A program made the position numbers and the translations under genes. 64,000 bases of DNA from Dokdonella_A sp051958935. GTDB taxonomy: Bacteria; Pseudomonadota; Gammaproteobacteria; Xanthomonadales; Rhodanobacteraceae. Of this stretch, positions 26,898 through 35,901 are shown piece by piece. The notes below the pieces were generated by a model, which saw only the letters and a program-made list of their open reading frames with translations, was not told the DNA's origin and did not search any database. Every line of letters starts with the position of its first letter. The first letter of the stretch is position 1. The stretch lies in the NCBI RefSeq assembly GCF_051958935.1, contig NZ_JBQCFP010000105.1, forward strand, positions 1 through 64,000, written 5' to 3'.

Positions 26898-27539
26898 TCA
26901 GGCTGCGTGCAATGGCGAGACGAGTTCGGCGCCCTCGTCGCGTGCGATCGCGCGCGCGAGGTCGAGGCCGAGCAGCGAGATGCGCAAGGGCGGGCGCGCA
27001 TCGAGCGTGCACAGCCACGGCAGGCGCCGCTGCTCGAACGCGAGCAGGCGCGCGCGCCAGCCGCCGGCGATGCGCGCGAGCGCACTGCGCAGGAATGCCG
27101 CGTGCGCGCTCCAGCGGGACACCGGAGCGTCGCCCGTCGGGCTGCGGCATTGCGCGGTCATCTGGTCCCAGGCGAGATAGTCGCTGTCGGGCAGCAGGAA
27201 CAGCTTCGCGCGCGGCTCGCCGTCGTCGCTCGCGAACGCGAGCCACTCGCGCGGCCCGTTCGGCGTGACCGCTTCGCACGCGCTGACGTCGCTGCAGCGT
27301 GCGAGCACCGCGAGCGCGGGATGATCGAGCAACACGACGCCGCGCGACCGCAGGCCCGGCGCGAGCGCCGCTGCGGGCAGCCGTCGCTCGAGCCAGAGTA
27401 CCGTGCCGAGCTTCGGCAGGGCGTCGGCGAGCCGCGCGAGGTCCAGACCGCGCGATGTGCGCACGGCGGGCGGTGAATACGGCGGTCCTTCGTTCGGCAG
27501 GGGTCCGTCGATGTCGCGGGTGTCGTCGAAGATGTTCAT
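26898..27539 (-). CDS. hemP-linked protein of unknown function
   Basis: A 213-residue soluble protein without signal peptide or membrane segment. It is rich in Leu and Arg, with a single conspicuous motif LLPDSDYLAWDQM and a C-terminal ISLLGLDLARAIARDEGAEL. It lies 33 bases downstream of hemP on the same strand, so it probably shares the Fur-controlled promoter. A part in haem or iron handling is inferred from this context. I do not recognise the family. Confidence 0.65.
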   Translation of the reverse strand: MNIFDDTRDIDGPLPNEGPPYSPPAVRTSRGLDLARLADALPKLGTVLWLERRLPAAALAPGLRSRGVVLLDHPALAVLARCSDVSACEAVTPNGPREWLAFASDDGEPRAKLFLLPDSDYLAWDQMTAQCRSPTGDAPVSRWSAHAAFLRSALARIAGGWRARLLAFEQRRLPWLCTLDARPPLRISLLGLDLARAIARDEGAELVSPLHAA

Positions 27540-27572
27540 CGTCGTCGCATCGAGGGCGCTTCGCGGCAGGCG

Positions 27573-27773
27573 CTACTTGGTGAGGATGAGCTTGTCGTTG
27601 CGCGTGAGGCGAAGGTGATATTCCTGCCCCGCATGCTCGATCACGAGCTCGCGCCCGCGACCGAGCAGCACGCTACTGCTGATGCGTGCCGCGCGCAGCG
27701 GTGCGGCCGGTCGATCCGGCAAGATGACGGTCGGCTCCGTGGACGGCGCCTGTGCAGCAATCGAGTCGAGCAT
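27573..27773 (-). CDS. hemP: Hemin uptake protein HemP
   Basis: A 66-residue protein whose second half is the HemP signature: ARISSSVLLGRGRELVIEHA then YHLRLTRNDKLILTK. HemP is a small cytoplasmic protein found with haem uptake genes; in some proteobacteria it activates the outer-membrane haem receptor. Two ATGs compete. AAGGAG lies 2 bases before the first (27779) and 8 bases before the second (27773), so the second is preferred. A Fur box lies just upstream. No receptor gene is in the window. Confidence 0.87.
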   Translation of the reverse strand: MLDSIAAQAPSTEPTVILPDRPAAPLRAARISSSVLLGRGRELVIEHAGQEYHLRLTRNDKLILTK

Positions 27774-27804
27774 GGCCATCGCTCCTTCTATGGGCGCCGT
27801 TGAT

Positions 27805-27823
27805 GATAATGATTCTCATTTGA
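27805..27823 (-). promoter_or_regulatory. Fur box upstream of hemP
   Basis: The 19-base site GATAATGATTCTCATTTGA matches 14 of 19 positions of the Fur consensus, including all nine of the left half. It is centred about 40 bases upstream of the hemP start. Iron-replete Fur would repress hemP and the gene behind it. Confidence 0.8.
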
Positions 27824-28078
27824 ATGTCAACGCATTGATTCGTTGGCTGCGCCACCCACGGCGGCGCCTTGAGTGCCCTCTCCCCGCCGCGTACGGCCTG
27901 CGGCAAAAAAATGCAAACCGACGAGCCATCCGTGGTCATCGGGCCAGGAAATCGCGACGCTGCCGCCGTCACCGCGCCACGCCACGCGGGAGCCGAACGG
28001 ACGGTTCGCCGTTACCATCCGCTGCCGGGCGCGCGTAACGTCCGCCCGCTTCGAACACGACCGTCGGGATCGCCGCGC
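27824..28078. other. Intergenic region between hemP and the second winged-helix regulator
   Basis: About 255 bases between the Fur box and the chosen TTG start of the divergent regulator. The regulator frame is open through it, with possible starts at 27869 (TTG), 27911 (ATG) and 27932 (GTG). The extra residues do not look like a protein domain. Nothing else is recognised. Confidence 0.4.
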
Positions 28079-30469
28079 TTGCACCAGTTTCGCTTCGATG
28101 ACTTCCGGCTCGATCCTGCGCGGCGCGAACTCTGGCGTGGTGGTGCACTGCTCGCGCTGCCGCCGAAGGCGTTCGACTGCATCGCCTACCTGATCGAGCA
28201 TCGCGATCGTGCGGTCGGGCGCGACGAGCTCATGGCTGCGGTGTGGGGACGCAGCGAGGTCAGCGACAACCTGCTCGACCAGGTGATGCTGCGGGCGCGG
28301 CGCACGCTCGGCGATACCGACGAATCGCGGCGGATGATCCGCACGGTGCCGCGCTTCGGCTACGCGTGGGTCGCGCCGGTCGAGACGATCGACGCGGCGC
28401 GCGCACAAGACGGCGGCCCGACGCCCCGTGAACCGGCAGGATCGGTGCCGGATGCGGACGAGCGCGGTGCACTCGACGTCACGATTGCGGCCGCGCGTCC
28501 ACGGCGCGCCCGCCGCGTACTCGCGGCGATGTTCGCCGGTGCTTCGGCCGTGCTGCTGCTCGCCGTCGCCGTGTGGTGGCCGCGCACGCCGGCACCGCCG
28601 CGCACGCACGCGAACGTCGCCCTGCTGCTGCCGGTCGCGGTCGATGCCGATGCGAAGTACGCGTGGGCGCGGCTCGGCGCGATGGAACTCATCGCCGACC
28701 GGCTGCGCAGCGCGGGCCAGGCGATGGTGCCGAGCGACAACGTGATCCCGCTCGCGCGCGATCTCGGCAGCAGCGAACCCGACGCGGCGCAGTTGCAGGC
28801 GATTGCCGGCGCATCGGCCGCCGCGCTCATACTGCGTGCGCGCGCCAGCCAGTCGGGCGGCTCCTGGCGCGTGAGCGTCCAGAGCCTGCACGGACGCACG
28901 CCGCCACTGTTCGTCGAAGGCGACGCGCGCGACCTGCTCGAAGCCGCGCGCATCGCCGCCGATCGCACCGCGACCCAGCTCGGCCTCGTGCCGCCGCACG
29001 AGGACGACCTCAGCTCGCCGCGCGAACGCGCGCTGGATGGCGTGCTGCAACAGGCCGAGGCCGCGATGCTCGCCGACCAGCCCGACACCGCGCGTGCGCT
29101 GCTCGACACGCTCGATGCGGAGCAGGCCGCGCGCCCAGACGTGCGCTTCCGCCGCGCCGGCATCGATTTTCGCAGTGGCCGCCTCGATGCCGCGCAGGCG
29201 ACGTTCGAGTCGCTGCTCGCCGCGGGATCGTCCGGCGACGACCCGCTGTTCCGCGCGCGCGTGCTCAACGGTCTCGGCAACGTCGCGCTGCGCCGCGACG
29301 ACTACGCGACGGTCGAACGCATCGCGGGCAGCGTCATAGCACTGCTCGGCGACGCATCGCCGTCGCCCGAACTCGGTCGCGCGCTGACCGGCCGCGCGAT
29401 CGCGCGCAGCGCGATGTTTCGCTTCGACGAATCGGTCGCCGATTTCGCGCAGGCGCGCGTCGTGCTCGAGAGCGTGGGCGACCGGCTCGGCCTCGCGCGC
29501 ATCGATGCCAACCTCGGCATCCTGGAGGCGCGGCGCGACCGCTATGCCGAAGCGCTGCCGCTGCTCGAGCGCGGCGCCGACCAGCTCGCGAATTTCCATG
29601 ACCTCACGAGCGAGCTGTTCGCGCGCGTCGCGGCGGCGTACGCCAGGCTCTACCAGCTCGACGTGGCCGAGGCGCTCGCCGGCGAGTCGCGCCTGCGCGA
29701 ACTCGTCGAGCGCGAGCCGAATCCGCAATGGAAGCGCTACGCGACGCTCGCCCGCGTCGACGTGCTCGCGGCCAACGGCCGCCTCGGCGAAGCACATGCC
29801 CTGCTCGACGGCGTCGTCGCCGACGCGACGCGCGCGGGCGACGCGCCGTTGCTCGGCTCCGCGCGCATCATCGGCGCGCGCGAGGCGCTCGCCCGCGGCG
29901 ATTCGGCTGTCGCGGCGAACGAGGCGGCCGACGTGCTGAAGACGAGCTGGCAGGCGGAAACGCCGCGCGAGCAGGCGGGCGCCTGGCTCACGCTCGTACG
30001 CGCGCGCCTCGCGCGGGGCGACGTCGCGGCCGCGCGTGACGACGTCGACGCGTTCGCGCGCTGGGCCGGAGGCGACGGAGCGCCGGTCGCCGGGCTCTAT
30101 GCCGTGCTCGCGCGTGCCGAACACGCCGCGGCGAGCGGCGCGGCCGCGCGGGCGGATGCGGATTTCGCCGCCGCGCTCGCGCAGGCCGAGCGCCAGCGTG
30201 TGCCCGAAGACGTGCTGCGCGTGAGCATGGCCTATGCGCAGGCAATGCTCGCACGGGGCGAACTCGCCCGCGCCGGGCCGGTCGCCGCGCGCATGGCGAG
30301 CTGGGCGGCACGGAGCTACGACGCCGCGCTGCTGCAGGTGCGCCTCTACCACGCGCTCGCGCAGGTCGAACCCTGGCGCGAGGCACTCGGACAGGCGCGC
30401 CGCCTCGCCGGCGAACGCGTCGTGCCGGACGAGCTCACGCGTGAGCCGGTGCGCACCGCCGCGCGCTAA
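28079..30469 (+). CDS. CadC/ToxR-like winged-helix regulator with TM segment and periplasmic TPR sensor (copy 2)
   Basis: A 796-residue protein. The winged helix at residues 1-100 (HQFRFDDFRLDPARRELWRG; MIRTVPRFGYAWV) is followed by a linker, a TM segment near residue 145-165, and a TolB-like segment (VALLLPVAVDADAKYAWARL). A long TPR-like helical region runs to the end. It shares order and many positions with the protein at 4610-6946 (for example NEPDTART / DQPDTARA, and the final QARRLAGER / TARRLAGER). TTG at 28079 gives the family's natural N-terminus; upstream in-frame starts would add up to 70 residues. It lies 167 bases upstream of a secreted subtilase, a plausible target. Confidence 0.85.
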   Translation: MHQFRFDDFRLDPARRELWRGGALLALPPKAFDCIAYLIEHRDRAVGRDELMAAVWGRSEVSDNLLDQVMLRARRTLGDTDESRRMIRTVPRFGYAWVAPVETIDAARAQDGGPTPREPAGSVPDADERGALDVTIAAARPRRARRVLAAMFAGASAVLLLAVAVWWPRTPAPPRTHANVALLLPVAVDADAKYAWARLGAMELIADRLRSAGQAMVPSDNVIPLARDLGSSEPDAAQLQAIAGASAAALILRARASQSGGSWRVSVQSLHGRTPPLFVEGDARDLLEAARIAADRTATQLGLVPPHEDDLSSPRERALDGVLQQAEAAMLADQPDTARALLDTLDAEQAARPDVRFRRAGIDFRSGRLDAAQATFESLLAAGSSGDDPLFRARVLNGLGNVALRRDDYATVERIAGSVIALLGDASPSPELGRALTGRAIARSAMFRFDESVADFAQARVVLESVGDRLGLARIDANLGILEARRDRYAEALPLLERGADQLANFHDLTSELFARVAAAYARLYQLDVAEALAGESRLRELVEREPNPQWKRYATLARVDVLAANGRLGEAHALLDGVVADATRAGDAPLLGSARIIGAREALARGDSAVAANEAADVLKTSWQAETPREQAGAWLTLVRARLARGDVAAARDDVDAFARWAGGDGAPVAGLYAVLARAEHAAASGAAARADADFAAALAQAERQRVPEDVLRVSMAYAQAMLARGELARAGPVAARMASWAARSYDAALLQVRLYHALAQVEPWREALGQARRLAGERVVPDELTREPVRTAAR

Positions 30470-30636
30470 AGCGTTGTCGCAGCTGCTTTTCAGCGGCAGC
30501 ACAGGACACGCAAAGGGTTCGCGAATGCGAAGCGCAGGTCCGCTCGCCTAGCCTGCGCGACTGGGACTCGGCGACGATCGGCATCGCGCCCTCGTCGACA
30601 TGCGCGTCCCGCCGCCGAAACCGACGAGAGAGTTCC

Positions 30637-33600
30637 ATGCACGATGTCGCATCCGCGCGCCCGGCGCGCGCCCGCCGCCCACGCCTGCCCGGCCGCTTCC
30701 TGTCGCCCATGCTCGGCGCCGCCCTGCTCGTGTTCTGCAACGGCCTGCTCGCCTCGACCGGCGCGGTGCGCACGCCCGCGGCGCAGATCCGCGGCAGCGC
30801 GGCCGCGCCCGGCAACCCCGCGACGACCTCGATCGAGATTGCACCGGCGCTGCAACGCCGGCTCGCCGCGGGCGAGCGCAGCGGCTTCGCGATCGAGTTC
30901 CGCGAGCGCGCGGATCTTTCCGCCGCTCGCTCGCTCGACTGGACCGCACGCGGCCGCTACGTCTACGAACGCCTGCGCGACACCGCCGAGCGCAGCCAGG
31001 CGGTCGTGCGGCGCCTGCTGCGCGAACGCGGCGTCGCGTTCCATGCGTACTGGATCAAGAACACGATCCTCGTCGAGCAGGGCGACATGCAGACCTTGCA
31101 GCGCGTCGCGCAATCACCCGGCGTCGCGCGCATCCGCGAGCTGCCGAAGGCTGAACTGATCGCGCCCGAGCATCCGGCCGTGCGCACCGCGGCGCGGCCC
31201 CACGACGCCGACGGCGCAACCGACAACGTCGCCTGGATCGGCGCCGATCACGTCTGGAACGACGGCACCACCGGCGACGGCGTCACCGTCGGCATCATCG
31301 ACGACGGCGTGTTCTACCGGCATGAAGCCGTCGTGCAGCAGTATCGCGGCAACCTCGGCGCGGGCGGCTTCGTGCACGATTACAACTGGTACGCGCCTCT
31401 GCTGGAGACGAGCGAGCCCGACGGCTCGCAGGGCCAAGGCCACGGTACCCACGTGACCGGCACGGTCGTCGGCGACAACGGCGCAGGCGACGCGCAGCTG
31501 CGCCGCCGCACCGGCGTCGCGCCGGGCGCGCGCTGGATCGCCTGCCTGGGCCTCCCGATCAAGGGGAGCGAATTCGCGCTGCCCGCGTGCGGCGAGTTCA
31601 TGCTCGCTCCGACGAAGACGGACGGCAGCGCGCCGAACCCGGACCTGCGCCCGCAGGTCGTCAACAACTCGTGGGGCAGCTACTCCCTCTGCGACGGCAG
31701 CGCCGACGACTTCTACCGCGACGTCGTCGAGGCCTGGGTCGCCGCGGGCATCTTCCCGGTGTTCGCTGCGGGCAACGCGGGCAACTGCGGCCTGCCCGAG
31801 CCGCCGGGCCTGTCGACGGTGACGAGCCCGGATTCGCTCGGCAGCGCGTTCGCGGTCGGCTCGACCGGCAACCACGACGGTGCCTACGCACCGCATTCGT
31901 TGTGGGGCCCTGGCCTGGAGGCGAGCGCGGGCCTGCCCGACTACCCCGACCCGCGCGGCTATCCGACGATGAAGCCGCAGGTCGTCGCGCCCGGCGTCGA
32001 CATCCTCTCCGCGATCGACGGCGGCGATGGCTACGCGACGATGACCGGCACGTCGATGTCCGCGCCGCACATCGCCGGCCTCGTCGCGCTCATGCTCGAA
32101 GCGGGCGAATGCCTGCGCGGCGACTACGCGGCGCTCGGCGGCATCCTCATGCAGACCGCCCGGCCGATCGACTACGCGAGCGGCGGCTCGCCGCCGCCCG
32201 GCATCGGCAACCTGCCGAACTACGCGACCGGCTGGGGCGAGGTCGACGCGCCACGCGCCGTCGACGCCGCCGCGCACGCGTGCGGACCGCAGGGGTTCAT
32301 CCGCGGCCGTGTGGAGAGCGCCACGGGCACGCCGATCGCGGGCGCGAAGATCGAGGTGTTCGTCGACGAGAACGTGCGCGTCTACCAGGCGACGAGCGGC
32401 ATCGACGGCCGCTACGTGCGCCGGATGCCGGTCGACGCAGGCGGCGGTTACACCGTGCGCGTCTCCGCCTACGGCTACCTGCCGTCGAGCGAAGGCGGCG
32501 TGCGCGTGCAGGCCGATGCGACGACATTGCACGACGTCGTGCTCGCGACGGCGCCGATGGTCAAGGTGGCCGGCCGCGTCGTCGATGCGGCGACTGGCTG
32601 GCCGCTGCACGCGAAGATCACGATCTCTGGCTATCCCGACGGGCCGGTGTGGAGCGATCCCGTGAGCGGGCGCTATTCGGTGCGCCTGCCCGAGGGACGC
32701 CCCTATCGCTTCGACGTCGCGAGCGATGTCGCCGGCTATCAGGCGGCATCGCGCGAGCTCGCTTCGGTGGCCGCGGCCGCGGAGCAGGACTTCGCACTCG
32801 ACGCCGACCTCATCGCGTGCGAGGCGCCGGGTTACACCTACGCGTCGAACGTGCTCGCCGAAACCTTCGAAGACAACGGCAGCGCGCCGCCGCCCGGATG
32901 GAGCCGCTCGAGCGCGGGCCTCGGCTGGCTTTTCGGCGACAGCAGCGAAACGAGTGCCTCGATCTTCCCGATTCCCGCGCACGGGCGCTTCGCCGCCGCC
33001 AACGACGAACTCGGCGCCGGCGAAGGCTTGGACAACGACGGCCGCAGCGACTACCTGCAATTGCCTGCGCTGAACCTCGCGATCGCCAGCCCGGTGCTGC
33101 GGTATCGCAGCTACTACGTCGACACCGGCGGCCACGCGCGTGTCGAGGCGAGCACCGACGGCGGCACGAGCTGGAACGCCCTCGGCGCACCGAAGTCGGC
33201 GTACGAGCGCGTCACCTGGACCGACGAGACGCTCGCGCTGTCGGCCGCGGCAGCGAGCGGCGTGCGCCTGCGCTTCCATTCCGACGACGGCAGCAGCGAC
33301 AACGAGCCGCGCCTCGGCGGACCGTGGGCGATCGACGACGTGCGCGTGGTCGGCGCGTGCACTCCGCCGGCAAGCGGCGGCCTCGTCGTCGGCCACGTGC
33401 GCGACGCGAATACGGGCCTCGGCCTCGACGGCGCCGAGGTGCGCATCGCCGGCGGCACCGCCGTCGCGACCCTGCGCAGCGACGATCCGGGTGTCGGCAG
33501 CGGCTTCTTCGCCGCGCACGCACCGGGCGGCACGCCGGGCGTCACCGCGACGCGCGGGACGCTGCCGGCGGGCTACGGCGAAGCGTCGGCGTCGGCGAAT

Positions 33601-35667
33601 GTCACGAACGGCGCCACCTCGCGCGTAGACCTCGCACTGCCTGCAGGACGGCTGCGCCTGTATCCGGCGGCACCGGCCGCGACGGTCGAGCTCGGCACCA
33701 CCGCGCATGCATCGCTGACCGCCGACAACAGCGGCACGGCGCCGCTCGCGTTCGGCTTCGAAGGCCCCGCGATCGAAGAGCACTTCGAAGTCGCGACGTT
33801 CCCGCCCGCAGGCTGGGACATCGTCACGGTCGGCGACGGATGTCCGTGGAGCGCGCTCGATCCCGCGCAGGCATGGAACACCGCGGGCGGCGACGGGCGC
33901 GCGGCGATGGTCGACCTCTATCCGTGCTGGGGCGGCGAAGCGTCCGATACCGCGCTCGTGTCGCCGCCGCTCGATCTATCGGCCAGCCATACGGCGTCGG
34001 TCGGATTCTTCCTGTCGCTGTTCGAAGGCGCCGACAACGCTCCTCGCCTGGACATCGACGCCTCGGCCGACGGCGGCGCGACGTGGACGACCGTCCACAG
34101 CGAAACGCGCGAGAACAATGGTAGCGGGCCCGGCGCATTGATCGAACTCGACCTCAGCGCATTCGCCGGCGCGTCCGACGTGCGCGTGCGCTTCCACTAC
34201 ACCGGCACGCCACCGTGGGGCTCGGTGATCATCGACCAGGTGCACCTGTTCGAGTCGATCAATGCGAATGTCCTGCTCGACGTCACGCCCGATCACGGCA
34301 CGCTCGCCGTGGGCGGGAGCCGTGCGCTCGACATCCTGTTCGATGCGCGCGAACTCGCGCAGCCGGGCGTGTACCGCGTGCCGATCCGCGTCGCCGAAGA
34401 CACGCCCTACGATTGGCCGTTCGGCGACGTTGAAGCGACGATGACGGTCACTGCACCGGCGAGCTACGGCGCGCTCGTCGGCGCCGTGCGCGGCCTGGGT
34501 GCGTGCGATGCGCACCCGGCCGCACTCGCGGGCGCGACGATCGCGATCCATGCCGCGACCGGCGAAAGCTACACGACAACGACGGGCGACGACGGCGCGT
34601 ACCGCTACTGGGTCGAGGCCTCGCACGGACCGTTCACCCTCACGGTCGAAGCGCCGGCGCACCAGCCCGTGACGCAGGCGTTCGCGGTCGTCGCCGGCAA
34701 CGACACGCCGGCGGACATCGACCTGCGCGCGCTGCAGCCGTGCCTCGGCACCGATCCGGCGGCGCCGGTCGGCAACGTCGCCGCGGGGCAGTCAATGGCG
34801 ATCGCGTTCGACCTGCTCAACACCGGCGCAGCGCCGACCGATTGGAGCCTGCGCGTCGGCGGCGATCCGGCCGTGCCTACGCCGGTGCCGCTCGTGCAAA
34901 CGACGAGCCCGACGCCGACGCAGGACACGAGCTTCGCCTGCATCAACCCGCCGACCGGCTACACGCTCGACAATCGTTACCTGCGCCGCTTCGACCTCGC
35001 CACGCGCGGCGCGCCCGTGATGGAAACGACGGTGCGCGGCGTCACCTTCGCGGTCGACTCGGCGATGTCGGCGACGGGCTCGCAACCGGTCACGGTGCGC
35101 GTACACGCGCTGCACGGCGAGTTCACGTTCGCGAACCTCGAGCTGCTCGCGGAGAAGACGATCGACGTCGCCGACACGAGCCTCGAGCGCATCAGCGTCA
35201 CGTTCGACACGCCGCTGCACGTCGCCGGCGACAGCGTGCTCGTCGCCGAGATCCACGTGCCCTCGGGCGTGGCCGGCGCGAGCACGTTCTTTCCGGGCGG
35301 CAACAGCGACGGCGAGATCGCGCCGGCCTACTGGGCCGCGCACGACTGCGGCGTCGACGAGCCGCTCGCCTACCCCGAAGCCGGCTTCGACTGGGTCCAC
35401 CTGATCCTCGAACTCGACACGCGCGCGAGCGATCCGTGCGGCGCGAACGCAGTGCCGGTCGACTGGCTGGCGCTCGCGCCCGCGTCCGGGCACATCGGGT
35501 CCGACGCGATGCAGACGCTGCAGGCGCTGTTCGATGCCACGAGCCACGCAGACGGCGTTTACGGCGGTTCGATGTGCCTCGCGAGCGCGACGACCACGCT
35601 CGTCGTGCCGGTGACGATGCAGGTCGGCGGGGGCGCCGACGCGATCTTCGCCGACGGCTTCGACTGA
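30637..35667 (+). CDS. Large secreted subtilisin-like serine protease (S8) with IFADGFD tail
   Basis: A 1676-residue exported protease. An N-terminal signal anchor (about residues 22-40) is followed by an I9-like propeptide to about residue 190 and then the catalytic domain. The triad is Asp222 in GIIDDGV, His269 in GHGTHVTGT and Ser473 in GTSMSAPHIAGL, with the oxyanion region FAAGNAGN. The aspartate motif is DDG rather than the usual DTG or DSG. C-terminal to residue 550 come carboxypeptidase-regulatory-like segments, two MAM/jelly-roll-like domains (ETFEDNGSAPPPGWSRS; HFEVATFPPAGWDIVTVGDG) and further beta domains. The last residues are ADAIFADGFD, the tail also found at 8175 and 12782. 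It is preceded by a membrane-bound regulator on the same strand. Confidence 0.9.
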   Translation: MHDVASARPARARRPRLPGRFLSPMLGAALLVFCNGLLASTGAVRTPAAQIRGSAAAPGNPATTSIEIAPALQRRLAAGERSGFAIEFRERADLSAARSLDWTARGRYVYERLRDTAERSQAVVRRLLRERGVAFHAYWIKNTILVEQGDMQTLQRVAQSPGVARIRELPKAELIAPEHPAVRTAARPHDADGATDNVAWIGADHVWNDGTTGDGVTVGIIDDGVFYRHEAVVQQYRGNLGAGGFVHDYNWYAPLLETSEPDGSQGQGHGTHVTGTVVGDNGAGDAQLRRRTGVAPGARWIACLGLPIKGSEFALPACGEFMLAPTKTDGSAPNPDLRPQVVNNSWGSYSLCDGSADDFYRDVVEAWVAAGIFPVFAAGNAGNCGLPEPPGLSTVTSPDSLGSAFAVGSTGNHDGAYAPHSLWGPGLEASAGLPDYPDPRGYPTMKPQVVAPGVDILSAIDGGDGYATMTGTSMSAPHIAGLVALMLEAGECLRGDYAALGGILMQTARPIDYASGGSPPPGIGNLPNYATGWGEVDAPRAVDAAAHACGPQGFIRGRVESATGTPIAGAKIEVFVDENVRVYQATSGIDGRYVRRMPVDAGGGYTVRVSAYGYLPSSEGGVRVQADATTLHDVVLATAPMVKVAGRVVDAATGWPLHAKITISGYPDGPVWSDPVSGRYSVRLPEGRPYRFDVASDVAGYQAASRELASVAAAAEQDFALDADLIACEAPGYTYASNVLAETFEDNGSAPPPGWSRSSAGLGWLFGDSSETSASIFPIPAHGRFAAANDELGAGEGLDNDGRSDYLQLPALNLAIASPVLRYRSYYVDTGGHARVEASTDGGTSWNALGAPKSAYERVTWTDETLALSAAAASGVRLRFHSDDGSSDNEPRLGGPWAIDDVRVVGACTPPASGGLVVGHVRDANTGLGLDGAEVRIAGGTAVATLRSDDPGVGSGFFAAHAPGGTPGVTATRGTLPAGYGEASASANVTNGATSRVDLALPAGRLRLYPAAPAATVELGTTAHASLTADNSGTAPLAFGFEGPAIEEHFEVATFPPAGWDIVTVGDGCPWSALDPAQAWNTAGGDGRAAMVDLYPCWGGEASDTALVSPPLDLSASHTASVGFFLSLFEGADNAPRLDIDASADGGATWTTVHSETRENNGSGPGALIELDLSAFAGASDVRVRFHYTGTPPWGSVIIDQVHLFESINANVLLDVTPDHGTLAVGGSRALDILFDARELAQPGVYRVPIRVAEDTPYDWPFGDVEATMTVTAPASYGALVGAVRGLGACDAHPAALAGATIAIHAATGESYTTTTGDDGAYRYWVEASHGPFTLTVEAPAHQPVTQAFAVVAGNDTPADIDLRALQPCLGTDPAAPVGNVAAGQSMAIAFDLLNTGAAPTDWSLRVGGDPAVPTPVPLVQTTSPTPTQDTSFACINPPTGYTLDNRYLRRFDLATRGAPVMETTVRGVTFAVDSAMSATGSQPVTVRVHALHGEFTFANLELLAEKTIDVADTSLERISVTFDTPLHVAGDSVLVAEIHVPSGVAGASTFFPGGNSDGEIAPAYWAAHDCGVDEPLAYPEAGFDWVHLILELDTRASDPCGANAVPVDWLALAPASGHIGSDAMQTLQALFDATSHADGVYGGSMCLASATTTLVVPVTMQVGGGADAIFADGFD

Positions 35668-35674
35668 ACGACGT

Positions 35675-35705
35675 ACGGGCGCGTGGCTGGCCGCCGCGCG
35701 CCCGT
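35675..35705 (+). terminator. Hairpin after the subtilase gene
   Basis: A perfect 9-bp stem ACGGGCGCG / CGCGCCCGT with a 13-base loop starts 8 bases after the stop codon. No T-tract follows, so intrinsic termination would be weak. Confidence 0.4.
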
Positions 35706-35723
35706 GCCGCTACACTGCGTGCG

Positions 35724-35831
35724 CTCCATCGGGGAGTAGCCGCGCGCCGCGCGTGGCGCGCGTCAACACACTTGGCCGGCAGGCCATGGCGCGCGCGGGG
35801 TTCCACGGGACCTTCGGCAAGACCTTTGGTT
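35724..35831 (+). ncRNA. yybP-ykoY manganese riboswitch aptamer
   Basis: The leader of the downstream exporter carries the conserved blocks of this RNA: GGGGAGTAGCC at 35731, GTCAACACACTTGGCCGGC at 35762, then ACCTTCGGCAAGACCT at 35810. A closing stem pairs CCATCGG (35726-35732) with CCTTTGG (35823-35829). In this class Mn(II) binding at the docked loops turns on expression of manganese exporters. The gene behind it belongs to a known Mn exporter family, which supports the call. Confidence 0.88.
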
Positions 35832-35844
35832 CGTGCAGGCAGTA

Positions 35845-35896
35845 CCGGGCCCGGGACTGCGCGCGCGATCCATTGCGTCCATGTCCCGGCCCGGAG
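35845..35896 (+). promoter_or_regulatory. Shine-Dalgarno-sequestering hairpin (riboswitch expression platform)
   Basis: CCGGGCCCGGGAC at 35845-35857 pairs with GTCCCGGCCCGG at 35883-35894, with a one-base bulge. The second arm includes the GG of the ribosome site GGAG (35893-35896) for the ATG at 35902. The unbound riboswitch could therefore block translation. The switching mechanism itself is inferred. Confidence 0.6.
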
Positions 35897-35901
35897 TTCT
35901 C

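Noticed and set aside
30470..30636. A small hairpin (TTCGC-GAAT-GCGAA) between regulator 2 and the subtilase as a regulatory RNA.
   Set aside because: The stem is only 5 bp and has no T-tract or conserved context.
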